A DNA stretch of 64,000 nt from Gp6-AA40 sp036802945 (GTDB taxonomy: Bacteria; Acidobacteriota; Vicinamibacteria; Vicinamibacterales; UBA2999), in assembly GCA_036802945.1 (NCBI GenBank), contig DAIRVG010000006.1, positions 28,132-92,131 of the forward strand. Reading direction: 5' to 3'. The notes under the pieces were generated by a model that saw only the letters and a program-made list of their open reading frames with translations, made no database searches and was not told the origin of the DNA. Both the position numbers and the translations under genes were made by a program. Below, piece by piece: positions 9,059 to 17,624 of the stretch (position 1 is its first letter; each line of letters starts with the position of its first letter).

Positions 9059-9842
9059 TCATCGGAGTGACCGACACGTAGCCGTTTTCCACTGCCCAGA
9101 TGTCCGTACCTTGCGGCGCGTTCACGCCTTCGCGATACACGCTCCAGTAGATCGTCCGTCCGGATGGATGCGTCATCTCGGCAAACGTCTCGTTGCCGCC
9201 CAGCATCATGGCCTGGCTCGTCACCTGGTATCCCTTATAGCCGCCCGGCGGCGTCGCCGGTACGTTCACGTTCAGGAATGTGTTCGCAGGCAATCGATGC
9301 TCTTTGACGTGACGCGCGACCGCGAGCACCTGCTGTGCCGCTGCCGACCAGTCGCGCGGATCGCCCGCTTCCGCCATTGAGGCGGCCATCGACGGGATGC
9401 CGTGCATCGCGCCCTCACGCGCACCCGCGACCGTTCCCGACCGGTAGACCGAGTAGCCAAGGTTGTAGCCGCGATTGATCCCCGACACCACGAGATCTGG
9501 TTTCGGATTCACGATGTTCGCGAGCGCGATGAACATGGTCGTCGCCGGTGTCGTGTTGAGCCCGATCGCGCTCAGGCCGCCCGGCAACGTGAGGTCTTCG
9601 CGAAACACGGGATCGATCGTCACGACGGAGTGACTTTTTCCGCTCTGCACCGCGGATGGCGCGACGACGATCACCTCGCCTATCGCCTTCAGTGCTTCCG
9701 CCAGCGCCGCCAGCCCTGGCGCGCGGACGCCATCGTCGTTGCTGATCAGGATGCGGTACGGCGCGGTCTGCTGCGCGCGGGCAGGCGCAAGAAGGCAGAC
9801 CGCGAGCACTGCGGTGAAGAACCGGAAAGAGCTGCGCTTCAT
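9059..9842 (-). CDS. surE: SurE-type 5'/3'-nucleotidase with signal peptide, C-terminus lost in gap
   Basis: 261 codons visible. A cleavable signal peptide (MKRSSFRFFTAVLAVCLLAPARA) precedes the SurE core: ILISNDDGV (metal-binding Asp pair), APSAVQSGKSHS, VVSGINRGYNLG and SGTVAGAREG. SurE hydrolyses nucleoside monophosphates and short polyphosphate and is normally cytoplasmic; the leader indicates export here. The start at 9842 gives exactly this leader. Only a short C-terminal piece is hidden by the gap. Confidence 0.88.
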
Positions 9843-9891
9843 GGACGAAGCGTAGCGCAGAAATGAAGAGCGGAGACTACGAGAAGAGGTC

Positions 9892-10170
9892 TTACCGGTC
9901 GGGCGCCTTCGGCGGCGCCGGGACTTCGTAGAGCACGAGGTTGCGGCGCACTTCTTCCATCGCGATGCGCTCGGCTTTGTGCGGGAGTGCCCGTGCGACC
10001 TCACCATCCTCGAGCATCTCGTCCAGGCGGACGATGGCTCCGCGCCTGAGCTGCTTGGCGCGCATGGCGGCAACGTCGACGAACAGGAAGCGGCTCTCGA
10101 TCGGAACAGCCCTCGGACGTGGGGCTGGTGGTGCGTCAGGTTCGACTGGGGGATCTAATACATCATCCAT
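9892..10170 (-). CDS. rpoZ: RNA polymerase omega subunit-like protein
   Basis: 92 residues. After a proline-rich N-terminal extension, SRFLFVDVAAMRAKQLRRGA matches the omega core (R-x-x-L/F-V-xx-AA-x-R-A-x-Q-L), followed by HKAERIAMEEVR. Omega binds and stabilises the beta' subunit. The extension and the C-terminal AKA-like tail are divergent, hence moderate confidence. Neighbours are hsp20 upstream and surE downstream on the same strand; no gmk or spoT is nearby, which is the common context elsewhere. Confidence 0.7.
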   Translation of the reverse strand: MDDVLDPPVEPDAPPAPRPRAVPIESRFLFVDVAAMRAKQLRRGAIVRLDEMLEDGEVARALPHKAERIAMEEVRRNLVLYEVPAPPKAPDR

Positions 10171-10197
10171 AGACCCCCACAGCCTAGCATGGTTGTG

Positions 10198-10578
10198 CTA
10201 CGCCGCCACTTCGACGTTGATCGTCCGCGGCCTGGCTTCCTCGCGGAACGGGAGCTTCACCGTAAGGACGCCGTTCTTGTATTCGGCGCTGACCTTGGTG
10301 GAATCAACCGTAGTCGGCAGCGTGAAGGAACGGCTGAACTGCCCGTAGCTGCGCTCGATCCGACGATAGCGGTCTTCCTTCACCTCGCCTGAGAATTTCT
10401 TCTCGCCTCGAAGGGTGAGCGTGTTGTGCTCGACGGTGACCGTGATGTCTTCGCGGGTCATGTCCGGCAATTCCGCCTTGATGACGATGTCGTGCCCGTC
10501 GGTTTCATAGACATCGACGGGCGGCATCCAGTTACCCCGGGCTGCCGTGTCCTCATCGCGAAAATAAACGATGGCCAT
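10198..10578 (-). CDS. Hsp20/alpha-crystallin small heat-shock protein
   Basis: 126 residues. ATP-independent holdase chaperone. The alpha-crystallin domain runs from about residue 20 (MPPVDVYETDGHDIVIKAEL) to the terminal strand NGVLTVKLPF. A C-terminal I-x-I/V motif is approximated by TINVEV. ATG start with CTCCTC complement (GAGGAG) upstream. It follows dnaK on the same strand, 74 bp away, and is probably part of a heat-shock unit. Confidence 0.93.
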   Translation of the reverse strand: MAIVYFRDEDTAARGNWMPPVDVYETDGHDIVIKAELPDMTREDITVTVEHNTLTLRGEKKFSGEVKEDRYRRIERSYGQFSRSFTLPTTVDSTKVSAEYKNGVLTVKLPFREEARPRTINVEVAA

Positions 10579-10596
10579 CTCTGTTTTCTCCTCTCA

Positions 10597-10620
10597 TGGG
10601 CGGGTCTCAAGACCCGCCCA
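10597..10620. repeat. Palindrome TGGGCGGGTCT/AGACCCGCCCA
   Basis: Perfect inverted repeat with 11-bp arms and a 2-bp centre between dnaK and hsp20. Same type of GC-rich palindrome as those inside pheT and thiL. Could form an mRNA hairpin that protects or separates the dnaK and hsp20 parts of the transcript. Confidence 0.75.
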
Positions 10621-10633
10621 ACACTCTCGTATT

Positions 10634-10655
10634 TGTGATTCGTGATTCGTGATTA
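10634..10655. repeat. Tandem TGATTCG word repeat
   Basis: Three tandem copies of a TGATTCG-like heptamer directly abut, and run into, the stop codon of dnaK. Confidence 0.65.
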
Positions 10656-12527
10656 CGCGTCGACGACTTCGCCTTCCTTGACGTCGTCGTCCTTTCTCTC
10701 CGACCCGGCGGCATTCGCCGCGTTCGCCTCCGACTGCTTGTAGAGCTGCTCGGCCATCGTGTGCGACGCCTTCTGAAGGCTGTCGGTGGCGCGGCGAATT
10801 GCCTCGACGTCGTCCGCCTTCACAGCGTCGCGCAACGTCGAGAGTGCGCTCTCGATCGCGCTCACGTCGGCTGCGGGCAGCCGGTCACGGTTCTCGTTGA
10901 CCGTCTTCTCCACCGAGTAGGCCAGCGAGTCCGCCTGGTTGCGTGCGTCGATCAGCTCGCGCCGGCCCTTGTCCTCGGTCGCATGCGCCTCGGCGTCCTT
11001 CACCATGCGCGCCACGTCGTCCTTGTCGAGACCAGACGACCCGGCGATCGTGATCTTCTGTTCCTTGCCGGTTGCGACGTCCTTCGCCGACACACTGACA
11101 ATGCCGTTGGCATCGATGTCGAACGCGACCTCGATCTTCGGCACGCCACGCAGCGCGGACGGCAGCCCGACCAGCTGGAAGCGGCCAAGGGTGCGATTGT
11201 CGCGCGCCAGCGGGCGCTCACCCTGCAGCACGTGCACTTCGACGCTGGTCTGGTTGTCCGTTGCGGTCGAGAAGACTTCGCTCTTCCGCGTCGGGATTGT
11301 CGTGTTGCGAGTGATGAGCGTCGTCATCACGCCGCCGAGCGTCTCGATGCCGAGTGACAGCGGTGTCACGTCGAGCAGCAGCACGTCCTTGACCTCGCCC
11401 TTGAGGACGCCACCCTGGATGGCAGCGCCGACTGCGACGACTTCGTCAGGATTCACACCCTTGTGCGGCTCCTTGCCGAAGTACTCCTTCACCAGCTGCT
11501 GGATCTTCGGAACCCGCGTCGATCCGCCCACGAGCACGACTTCGTCGATGTCCGACGGCTTGACGCCGGCATCGGCCAGCGCCTGCTTGACCGGCTCCAT
11601 CGAGCGCTGCAGGAGATCGTCGACGAGCTGCTCGAACTTCGAGCGAGTCAGCTTCATCTGCAGGTGCTTCGGACCAGTCTGATCCGCGGTGACGAACGGC
11701 AGGTTGATATCGGTCTCCATCACCGTGGAGAGCTCGATCTTCGCCTTCTCCGCCGCTTCCTTCAGACGCTGCACGGCCATCCGGTCCTTGCCGAGATCGA
11801 TGCCGTCGGTCTTCTTGAACTCGGCGACCATCCAGTCGATCACGCGCTGGTCGAGATCGTCGCCTCCAAGATGTGTGTCGCCGTTGGTCGCTTTGACCTC
11901 GACGATCCCTTCACCCACCTCGAGGATCGAGATATCGAACGTGCCGCCGCCAAAGTCGTAGACCGCGATGGTTTCGTCCTTTTTCTTGTCGAGTCCGTAG
12001 GCCAGCGCCGCGGCGGTCGGCTCGTTGACGATGCGAAGGACGTTGAGGCCGGCGATCTTGCCGGCGTCCTTCGTCGCCTGCCGCTGCGAGTCGTTGAAGT
12101 ACGCGGGAACGGTGATGACCGCGTCGGTCACCTTGTCGCCAAGGTAATCCTCGGCCGCGGTCTTCAGCTTCTGAAGAATGATCGCGGAGATTTCCGGCGG
12201 CGAGTATTTCTTGCCGCGAACCTCCACCCACACATCGCCGTTGTCCGCCTTCACGACCCGGTACGGCACCCGCGACGTCTCTTGCGAGACCTCGCCATGC
12301 TTCCGGCCCATGAAGCGCTTGATCGAGAAAATCGTGTTCTCGGGGTTGGTAACGCCCTGGCGCTTGGCAACCTGACCGACCAGTCGCTCACCGTCTTTCG
12401 TGAATCCGACAACGGACGGCGTGGTGCGCCCGCCCTCCTGGTTCACGATGACGGCGGCTTCCCCGCCTTCCATGACCGCGACAACCGAGTTGGTGGTGCC
12501 GAGGTCGATTCCAATTACTTTGCTCAT
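10653..12527 (-). CDS. dnaK: Molecular chaperone DnaK (Hsp70)
   Basis: 624 residues, full length. Starts MSKVIGIDLGTTNSVVAV (phosphate loop 1); later IVNEPTAAALAYGLDKK, YDFGGGTFDIS and VLVGGSTRVPKIQ mark the ATPase, and LLDVTPLSLGIETLGG marks the beta-substrate domain. C-terminus EGEVVDA is close to the EEVD-type tail. Transcribed away from a second hsp20 from a good promoter at 12548-12575. grpE and dnaJ are not adjacent. A second dnaK begins at 63874. Confidence 0.97.
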   Translation of the reverse strand: MSKVIGIDLGTTNSVVAVMEGGEAAVIVNQEGGRTTPSVVGFTKDGERLVGQVAKRQGVTNPENTIFSIKRFMGRKHGEVSQETSRVPYRVVKADNGDVWVEVRGKKYSPPEISAIILQKLKTAAEDYLGDKVTDAVITVPAYFNDSQRQATKDAGKIAGLNVLRIVNEPTAAALAYGLDKKKDETIAVYDFGGGTFDISILEVGEGIVEVKATNGDTHLGGDDLDQRVIDWMVAEFKKTDGIDLGKDRMAVQRLKEAAEKAKIELSTVMETDINLPFVTADQTGPKHLQMKLTRSKFEQLVDDLLQRSMEPVKQALADAGVKPSDIDEVVLVGGSTRVPKIQQLVKEYFGKEPHKGVNPDEVVAVGAAIQGGVLKGEVKDVLLLDVTPLSLGIETLGGVMTTLITRNTTIPTRKSEVFSTATDNQTSVEVHVLQGERPLARDNRTLGRFQLVGLPSALRGVPKIEVAFDIDANGIVSVSAKDVATGKEQKITIAGSSGLDKDDVARMVKDAEAHATEDKGRRELIDARNQADSLAYSVEKTVNENRDRLPAADVSAIESALSTLRDAVKADDVEAIRRATDSLQKASHTMAEQLYKQSEANAANAAGSERKDDDVKEGEVVDA

Positions 12528-12547
12528 TGTCGTTGACTCCGAACGTC

Positions 12548-12575
12548 ATTGTAGCAAGACATGAGTGTATGTCAA
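12548..12575 (-). promoter_or_regulatory. Sigma-70-type promoter of dnaK with overlapping inverted repeat
   Basis: Read on the minus strand: TTGACA (12570-12575), 16-bp spacer, TACAAT (12548-12553), 20 bp upstream of the ATG. An inverted repeat GACAT-6-ATGTC (12558-12573) overlaps the -35 and spacer, a plausible repressor site. It is not the CIRCE element (TTAGCACTC-N9-GAGTGCTAA). The call rests on consensus match only. Confidence 0.6.
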
Positions 12576-12580
12576 GCAAT

Positions 12581-12607
12581 ATATCTGATTCTATTAGACT
12601 CATATAT
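12581..12607. promoter_or_regulatory. AT-rich inverted repeat upstream of dnaK promoter
   Basis: ATATCTGA (12581-12588) and TCATATAT (12600-12607) are inverted copies with one mismatch around TTCTATTAGAC, which is itself partly palindromic. It lies 6 bp upstream of the dnaK -35 in the divergent dnaK/hsp20 spacer, in an AT-rich patch that contrasts with the GC-rich surroundings. Candidate binding site for a heat-shock regulator or an UP-type element. Confidence 0.45.
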
Positions 12608-12736
12608 GACCTTTAGACTTCAAAGGCTCGCTCAAAACGCTCAGCTCAGCTCCCCTCCGGTAAGGACTGGCTTGCGCTCGTCGCTGGACACTGGACAACA
12701 GTCGCGTGAGAACATAGGAACCGCCCGTTGGTGCCG

Positions 12737-13201
12737 ATGGCCCAGTTCTCCTTTATCCCCTCCGCTGAAGTCAGCGATCTTGCCGAAGACGTCCGCCAGA
12801 TCTTCGAGGAGCTCGCCGCGACGCTGACGAGCGATCAGCGCGCGTTCTCGGGGGAATGTCATCCGCCGCTCGACGTCCTCGAGACCGACGACGTAGTGGA
12901 AGTCATGATGGACATGTCGGGCGTGGCGCCGGCCGCAGTGCGTGTCGTGTTCAGGGCAGGTGTGTTGCTGATTGCCGGCGAAAAGGCCGCACCGATCCCG
13001 AAGGGCGCGAAGACATTTCACCTGGTCGAGCGCGAGTTCGGGCGTTTTGCACGCGGGGTGCGACTCAATGGCGCCTTCGACGTGCAGCAGGGGCGAGCAT
13101 CCGTTCGCGACGGCGAGCTGACGATCGTACTGCCGAAGCTGCCGGAGCGCCGCGGGCGCGCGCACCGCATCGCCATCACCGACACCGACCGCCCTGCATG
13201 A
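12737..13201 (+). CDS. Hsp20/alpha-crystallin family protein (second copy)
   Basis: 154 residues, starting MAQFSFIPSAEVSDLAEDV. The alpha-crystallin domain starts near PPLDVLETDDVVEVMMDM and ends DGELTIVLPKL. It is much diverged from the copy at 10198. Divergent from dnaK and overlapping ymdB by 4 bp (ATGA). Start at ATG 12737 rather than upstream GTG/TTG codons. Confidence 0.88.
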   Translation: MAQFSFIPSAEVSDLAEDVRQIFEELAATLTSDQRAFSGECHPPLDVLETDDVVEVMMDMSGVAPAAVRVVFRAGVLLIAGEKAAPIPKGAKTFHLVEREFGRFARGVRLNGAFDVQQGRASVRDGELTIVLPKLPERRGRAHRIAITDTDRPA

Positions 13202-14040
13202 ACATCCTGTTCATCGGCGATATCGTCGGACGCCCCGGGCGCGACCTCGTGCACCGCGGACTGCGCGGCCTCGTCGAGCACTACGGCATCGATCTGGTCA
13301 TCGCGAATGCGGAAAACTCGGCCAACGGCTTCGGCATCACGCGCGACATCGGCCACACACTCCTGGAATGGGGCGTCGACGTGATGACGTCAGGCAATCA
13401 CATCTGGGACAAGAAGGAAGTGCTCGAATACATCGTCACCGAGCCGCGCCTGCTGCGTCCGGCGAATTACCCCGCCGGCGTGCCAGGACGGGGATCGTAC
13501 GTGGCGCAGACTGGCGACGGCCGCGCCATCGGCGTGATCAACCTGATGGGACGCGTCTTCATGGTGCCGATCGACGATCCCTTCGCCAGCGCGCTGCGCG
13601 AGATCGAAGCGATCCGGCACAGGACGCGCATCATCTTCGTCGACATGCACGCGGAAGCGACGAGTGAAAAGATCGCAATGGGCTGGTACCTGGATGGAAA
13701 AGTCACGGCGGTCATCGGCACGCACACGCACGTGCAGACCGCGGACGACCGGATCCTTCCCAACGGTACGGCGTACCTGACTGATGCCGGCATGACCGGA
13801 CCGCACGATTCGATCATCGGGATGGAAAAGGAACCCTCGCTCGCGCGGTTTCTCAACGGGATGCCGACGAAGTTCGAGCCGGCGATCGGGAACCCGCGGC
13901 TCAATGGCGTCGTCATCGAAGCCGACGAGAAAACGGGCCGGGCGACGAAGATCACACGCATCAGCTATTCGGAACAGGAGTTACTGGGTGGTCTCTTCGA
14001 CCATTCCGAGCGGGTCGCTCCCTTGACGCGACCCGTGTAG
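13198..14040 (+). CDS. ymdB: YmdB-family metallophosphoesterase (2',3'-cyclic nucleotide phosphodiesterase type)
   Basis: 280 residues. Starts MNILFIGDIVGRPGRD (GDxxG), followed by NAENSANGFG, SGNHIWDKKE, VDMHAEATSEK and GTHTHVQTAD, the full set of binuclear-metal ligands of the TIGR00282 family. In Bacillus the homologue hydrolyses cyclic nucleotides and affects biofilm regulation; the role here is inferred. Coupled to the upstream hsp20 by ATGA overlap. Confidence 0.9.
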   Translation: MNILFIGDIVGRPGRDLVHRGLRGLVEHYGIDLVIANAENSANGFGITRDIGHTLLEWGVDVMTSGNHIWDKKEVLEYIVTEPRLLRPANYPAGVPGRGSYVAQTGDGRAIGVINLMGRVFMVPIDDPFASALREIEAIRHRTRIIFVDMHAEATSEKIAMGWYLDGKVTAVIGTHTHVQTADDRILPNGTAYLTDAGMTGPHDSIIGMEKEPSLARFLNGMPTKFEPAIGNPRLNGVVIEADEKTGRATKITRISYSEQELLGGLFDHSERVAPLTRPV

Positions 14041-14060
14041 TCACGCTTGAAGGCGTAGAG

Positions 14061-15500
14061 ATGGATTCGCTCTTCGATCTGCCGTTCGAGGAACCCGCCG
14101 AACCTGAGCCAACTCCGGCGGCGCCTGCCCCCGTCGCACCCGAGTCGCGCCGAGTGCTCTCCGTCTCCGAGCTGACTGGCCGCATCCGCACGCTCCTCGA
14201 GGAACGCTTCATCGAGGTCTGGGTGGAAGGCGAGCTGTCGAATTGCCGCCTCTGGAACACGGGGCACATGTACTTCACGCTCAAGGATGCCAACGCGCAG
14301 ATCAAAGGCGTGATGTTCCGATCCGCGCTCCGCTATCTGCGATTCAAGCCGCAGGACGGGTTGCGCGTTGTCGCCCGCGGCCGTCTGAGTGTCTACGACC
14401 CCAAAGGCGAGTACCAGATCGTCTGCGAGCACCTGGCGCCCGAGGGGCTCGGCGCGCTGCAGTTGGCGTTCGATCAGCTCAAGGAACGGCTCGCGCGCGA
14501 AGGACTCTTTGACGAGCGTCGCAAGCGGGCATTGCCGACGCTTCCGCGCAAGATTGGCGTGGTGACATCGCTCGACGGCGCGGCGGTGCGCGACATCATC
14601 AAGGTATTGCAGCGCCGGTATGCGAACGTGCACCTCGTCATTCGTCCGGCTCGCGTCCAGGGCGAAGGCGCGGCGCTCGAGATCGCGCGCGCGCTCAGGG
14701 CCATCGGCAAGGTCCCGGGCGTCGACGTCGTGATCGTCGGCCGGGGCGGCGGATCGATCGAAGACCTCTGGGCGTTCAACGAAGAGGTCGTGGCGCGCGC
14801 GATTGCCGGATGCCCCGTGCCGACGATTTCCGCGGTCGGCCATGAGACCGACTTCACCATCGCGGATTTCGTCGCGGATCTACGCGCGCCGACACCGTCG
14901 GCGGCTGCGGAGATGGTCGTGACGCGAAAGGATGACTTTTGCGCGCGGATCGATCGCCTCGCGCATCGCGTCAACACCGCGATGACAGGCCGCCTGCACC
15001 GACACAGGGCGCGGCTCGGCGCGCTGGAGGCGCGTCCCGGGTACTCGGGCTTCCAGATGCGTGTCGCGCTGCGTGGCCGCCGCGCGGACGATCTGTCACA
15101 CGAGCTGCGGCGCGCGTTGCAGGCCCGCATCGCCGTGCGCGAGCGCGCCTTCCAGGCACTGCGGTTGAAACTCGAAACATTCGACGTCCGGCGCCGCTTC
15201 AGCACGATACGGACGCGGCTGGTCGAAGCCGATGGCCGCCTCCGGACGTCCGCCGAACGGTGTGTGCACAATGCCGATGCGCGGTTGGGCAGCACCGCAG
15301 CCCGCCTCCAGACCCTCAGCCCGCTGGCGGTACTTGGCCGGGGCTACGCCGTGTGCTGGAATGCCGATCGTACCGCGATTGTTCGCGACGCCTCCACAGC
15401 CAAGGAAGGCGACCGTGTCCACGTGACACTCGAACGCGGGGAGCTTCAGTGCGACGTGACGGGCCACGGAGACACGAAGACACGGAGCAAAACCAACTAA
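14061..15500 (+). CDS. xseA: Exodeoxyribonuclease VII large subunit
   Basis: 479 residues. N-terminal OB-fold (SVSELTGRIRTLLEERF; VEGELSNCR) followed by the catalytic domain with VVTSLDGAAVRDI and VIVGRGGGSIEDLWAFNEE, then the conserved AVGHETDFTIAD. With XseB it degrades single-stranded DNA to oligonucleotides. The final ~15 residues (GHGDTKTRSKTN) are encoded by the left arm of the class A word repeat, so the repeat has captured the 3' end of the gene. First of five collinear genes xseA-xseB-ispA-tlyA-nadK. Confidence 0.95.
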   Translation: MDSLFDLPFEEPAEPEPTPAAPAPVAPESRRVLSVSELTGRIRTLLEERFIEVWVEGELSNCRLWNTGHMYFTLKDANAQIKGVMFRSALRYLRFKPQDGLRVVARGRLSVYDPKGEYQIVCEHLAPEGLGALQLAFDQLKERLAREGLFDERRKRALPTLPRKIGVVTSLDGAAVRDIIKVLQRRYANVHLVIRPARVQGEGAALEIARALRAIGKVPGVDVVIVGRGGGSIEDLWAFNEEVVARAIAGCPVPTISAVGHETDFTIADFVADLRAPTPSAAAEMVVTRKDDFCARIDRLAHRVNTAMTGRLHRHRARLGALEARPGYSGFQMRVALRGRRADDLSHELRRALQARIAVRERAFQALRLKLETFDVRRRFSTIRTRLVEADGRLRTSAERCVHNADARLGSTAARLQTLSPLAVLGRGYAVCWNADRTAIVRDASTAKEGDRVHVTLERGELQCDVTGHGDTKTRSKTN

Positions 15501-15533
15501 GATCTCCGTGACTCAGTGCCTCCGTGGCTTGTG
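15464..15533. repeat. Word-repeat hairpin, class A, overlapping xseA 3' end
   Basis: CCACGGAGACACGAAGACAC on the left and CTCCGTGACTC...CCTCCGTGG on the right form inverted arms with a roughly 25-bp centre. The xseA stop codon lies inside the loop; xseB begins 20 bp later. Confidence 0.85.
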
Positions 15534-15552
15534 GAAGTGACGGACCTTCGCT

Positions 15553-15810
15553 ATGGATTCCACGATCAAAGACTTCGAGGCGGCGATCGCCGAGCTCGAG
15601 ACAATCGTCAAAAAGCTCGAGGAGGGCGACCTCCCTCTCGAGACGTCCCTCCAATTGTACGAACGCGGTGTCCGCCTGTCCCGCTTCTGCCACACGCAGC
15701 TCGAGGAGGCGGAGAAACGGATCGAGATCCTCAACGAGCGCGGCGAGCTGAAGCGCGCTCCCGCCAACTTCGGCACCGACGACGACAGTGAAGGCCGCGG
15801 ACGGCGATGA
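15553..15810 (+). CDS. xseB: Exodeoxyribonuclease VII small subunit
   Basis: 85 residues. DFEAAIAELETIVKKLEEGD and LPLETSLQLYERGVRL are diagnostic of the helical-hairpin small subunit that binds XseA. Overlaps ispA by 4 bp. Confidence 0.95.
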   Translation: MDSTIKDFEAAIAELETIVKKLEEGDLPLETSLQLYERGVRLSRFCHTQLEEAEKRIEILNERGELKRAPANFGTDDDSEGRGRR

Positions 15811-16733
15811 AGGCTGCTGACGACCTGAGTCAGTACCTGAAATCCCGACGCTCCGAAATCGACGCCGCGCTGCTCGCCTTCCTCCCCTCACCGCCCTCGT
15901 GCCCATCACCCGTGGCCGACGCCATGCGCTACAGCGTTACCGCTGGCGGCAAGCGGCTGCGACCGATCCTTTGCCTGGCGAGTGCTGAAGCGGTCGGCGG
16001 TGATCGCCGCATGGCCATCCCCGCCGCGTGCGCGCTCGAGTTCATCCACACGTACTCGCTGATTCACGATGATCTTCCTGCGATGGACAACGACACGCTT
16101 CGCCGGGGCCGCCCGACGCTCCACGTCGTCGCCGGTGAAGGGATGGCCATACTCGCGGGCGATGGACTGCTGACCGAAGCGTTTGCACTGATGGCGCGCG
16201 AGCCCGGAGGTGACGACCCTGCGCTGCTTGCACGAAAGGTGCGCGTCATCGGCATAGTCGCCGCCGGCGCGGGCGCGGCCGGAATGGTTGGCGGACAGGC
16301 CATCGACCTTGCGTGCGTGCCGTCGGGCGACGGTTCGCCGCCGGCGCCACTCGACGCGAAGGCATTACAAGGGATGCACGCGCGCAAGACAGGCGCGCTG
16401 ATTCGCGCCGCGGCGACGACGGGCGCGGTGATGGGAGGCGGCCTCGACGACCAGATTGATGCGATCGATCGCGCGGCCGCCGAGTTCGGTCTCGCATTTC
16501 AGATCATCGATGACGTCTTGGACGTCGAAGGCGCATCGACGGACCTCGGCAAGACGGCCGGCAAGGATGCTGCGGCCGGCAAGCCGACCTATCCCGCGCT
16601 GTACGGCCTCGAGGCGTCGCGGAAGATGGCCACCGAATGCCTGGCGCGTGCCGCCTCGACCCTGCAACGCGTCGACGTGGCCGACTCGCGGCTCCTCCAG
16701 ATCGGCCGATGGATCGTGGAGCGATCGAACTGA
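15807..16733 (+). CDS. ispA: Polyprenyl (farnesyl/geranylgeranyl) diphosphate synthase
   Basis: 308 residues. First Asp-rich motif DDLPAMDND (about residue 89), second DDVLD (about residue 235); GGKRLRP binds diphosphate. Condenses isopentenyl diphosphate with allylic diphosphates to give the C15/C20 precursor of quinones and cell-wall carriers. The DDxx(xx)D first motif with two intervening residues between DD and the last D fits bacterial short-chain synthases. dxs, often next in this operon in other bacteria, is absent; a word repeat stands there instead. Confidence 0.93.
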   Translation: MKAADDLSQYLKSRRSEIDAALLAFLPSPPSCPSPVADAMRYSVTAGGKRLRPILCLASAEAVGGDRRMAIPAACALEFIHTYSLIHDDLPAMDNDTLRRGRPTLHVVAGEGMAILAGDGLLTEAFALMAREPGGDDPALLARKVRVIGIVAAGAGAAGMVGGQAIDLACVPSGDGSPPAPLDAKALQGMHARKTGALIRAAATTGAVMGGGLDDQIDAIDRAAAEFGLAFQIIDDVLDVEGASTDLGKTAGKDAAAGKPTYPALYGLEASRKMATECLARAASTLQRVDVADSRLLQIGRWIVERSN

Positions 16734-16740
16734 GACCATG

Positions 16741-16886
16741 CCGTTCACGCGTCTCGATTCTCGCTTCTGGGTTCGTGTTCAGGTTCGGTTCTCTGTTCCG
16801 TGTTCGTTGTTCCGTGTTCGTGAGCTGCGGAACTACGAAGCGAGCACGGAACCTGAAGACGAACCGAGAACCGAGAAGCCAGAAGG
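16741..16886. repeat. Word-repeat hairpin, class D (GTTCGTGTTC/GAACCGAGAAC)
   Basis: Left arm of GTTCNGTTC-like words (16765-16825), right arm of GAACCGAGAA-like words (16842-16880), inverted with respect to each other. Fills the ispA-tlyA spacer and ends at the tlyA GTG start. Words match those at 37918-38085. Confidence 0.8.
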
Positions 16887-17624
16887 GTGAACCGCTTGTC
16901 GCGCGTTCGCCTGGATCAACTCGTCGTCGAGAGGGGTCTCGCGCCGTCCCGCGAGCGGGCACGGGCGCTGATTCTGGCTGGCCAGGTCAGCGTTGACGGA
17001 CAGCCGCACACAAAAGCGGGCACCCAGATCCAGCCTTCCGCGGAGATCGTCCTCATTGCGCCCGATCATCCGTACGTGGGCCGCGGCGGCATCAAGCTCG
17101 CCCACGCGCTGGACACGTTCGGCATTGCGGTCGACGGACGCGAGGCGCTCGATATTGGCGCGTCCACCGGCGGCTTCACCGACGTCCTGCTGCGGCGCGG
17201 CGCCGCGCGGGTCGTCGCCCTCGACGTCGGGCACGGGCAGATTGACTGGACGCTCCGTAACGATCCACGCGTCGTCGTCATCGAGCACTTCAACGCGCGT
17301 CGTCTCCAGCCCCGAGACCTGCCGGGCATGGTCGATCTCGTGACGATCGATGTCTCGTTCATTTCTCTGCGTCACATCCTTCCGGTCGTCCCCGCGCTGC
17401 TGCGTCGACCCGCGAACGTGATCGCGCTCATCAAACCCCAGTTCGAGGCGGGACGCGGCGAAGTGCGCAAAGGGGTAATTCGTGATGCGGACGTGCAGGC
17501 GCGCGTGCTCGAGGAGATCTCGTCCGTGGCGCGTGAGGTAGGATTGACCCCCGTGACCTCGACGCCTTCGCCCATCACCGGCGCGAAGGGAAACGTCGAG
17601 TTCCTGCTTCACCTTCGTTCATGA
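16887..17624 (+). CDS. tlyA: TlyA-family rRNA 2'-O-methyltransferase
   Basis: 245 residues. N-terminal S4 RNA-binding domain (RLDQLVVERGLAPSRERAR) then a Rossmann methyltransferase domain with SAM motif DIGASTGGFTDVLL and catalytic-region VTIDVSFISL, IKPQFE. Members 2'-O-methylate 16S and/or 23S rRNA. GTG start. Overlaps nadK by 4 bp. Confidence 0.92.
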   Translation: MNRLSRVRLDQLVVERGLAPSRERARALILAGQVSVDGQPHTKAGTQIQPSAEIVLIAPDHPYVGRGGIKLAHALDTFGIAVDGREALDIGASTGGFTDVLLRRGAARVVALDVGHGQIDWTLRNDPRVVVIEHFNARRLQPRDLPGMVDLVTIDVSFISLRHILPVVPALLRRPANVIALIKPQFEAGRGEVRKGVIRDADVQARVLEEISSVAREVGLTPVTSTPSPITGAKGNVEFLLHLRS

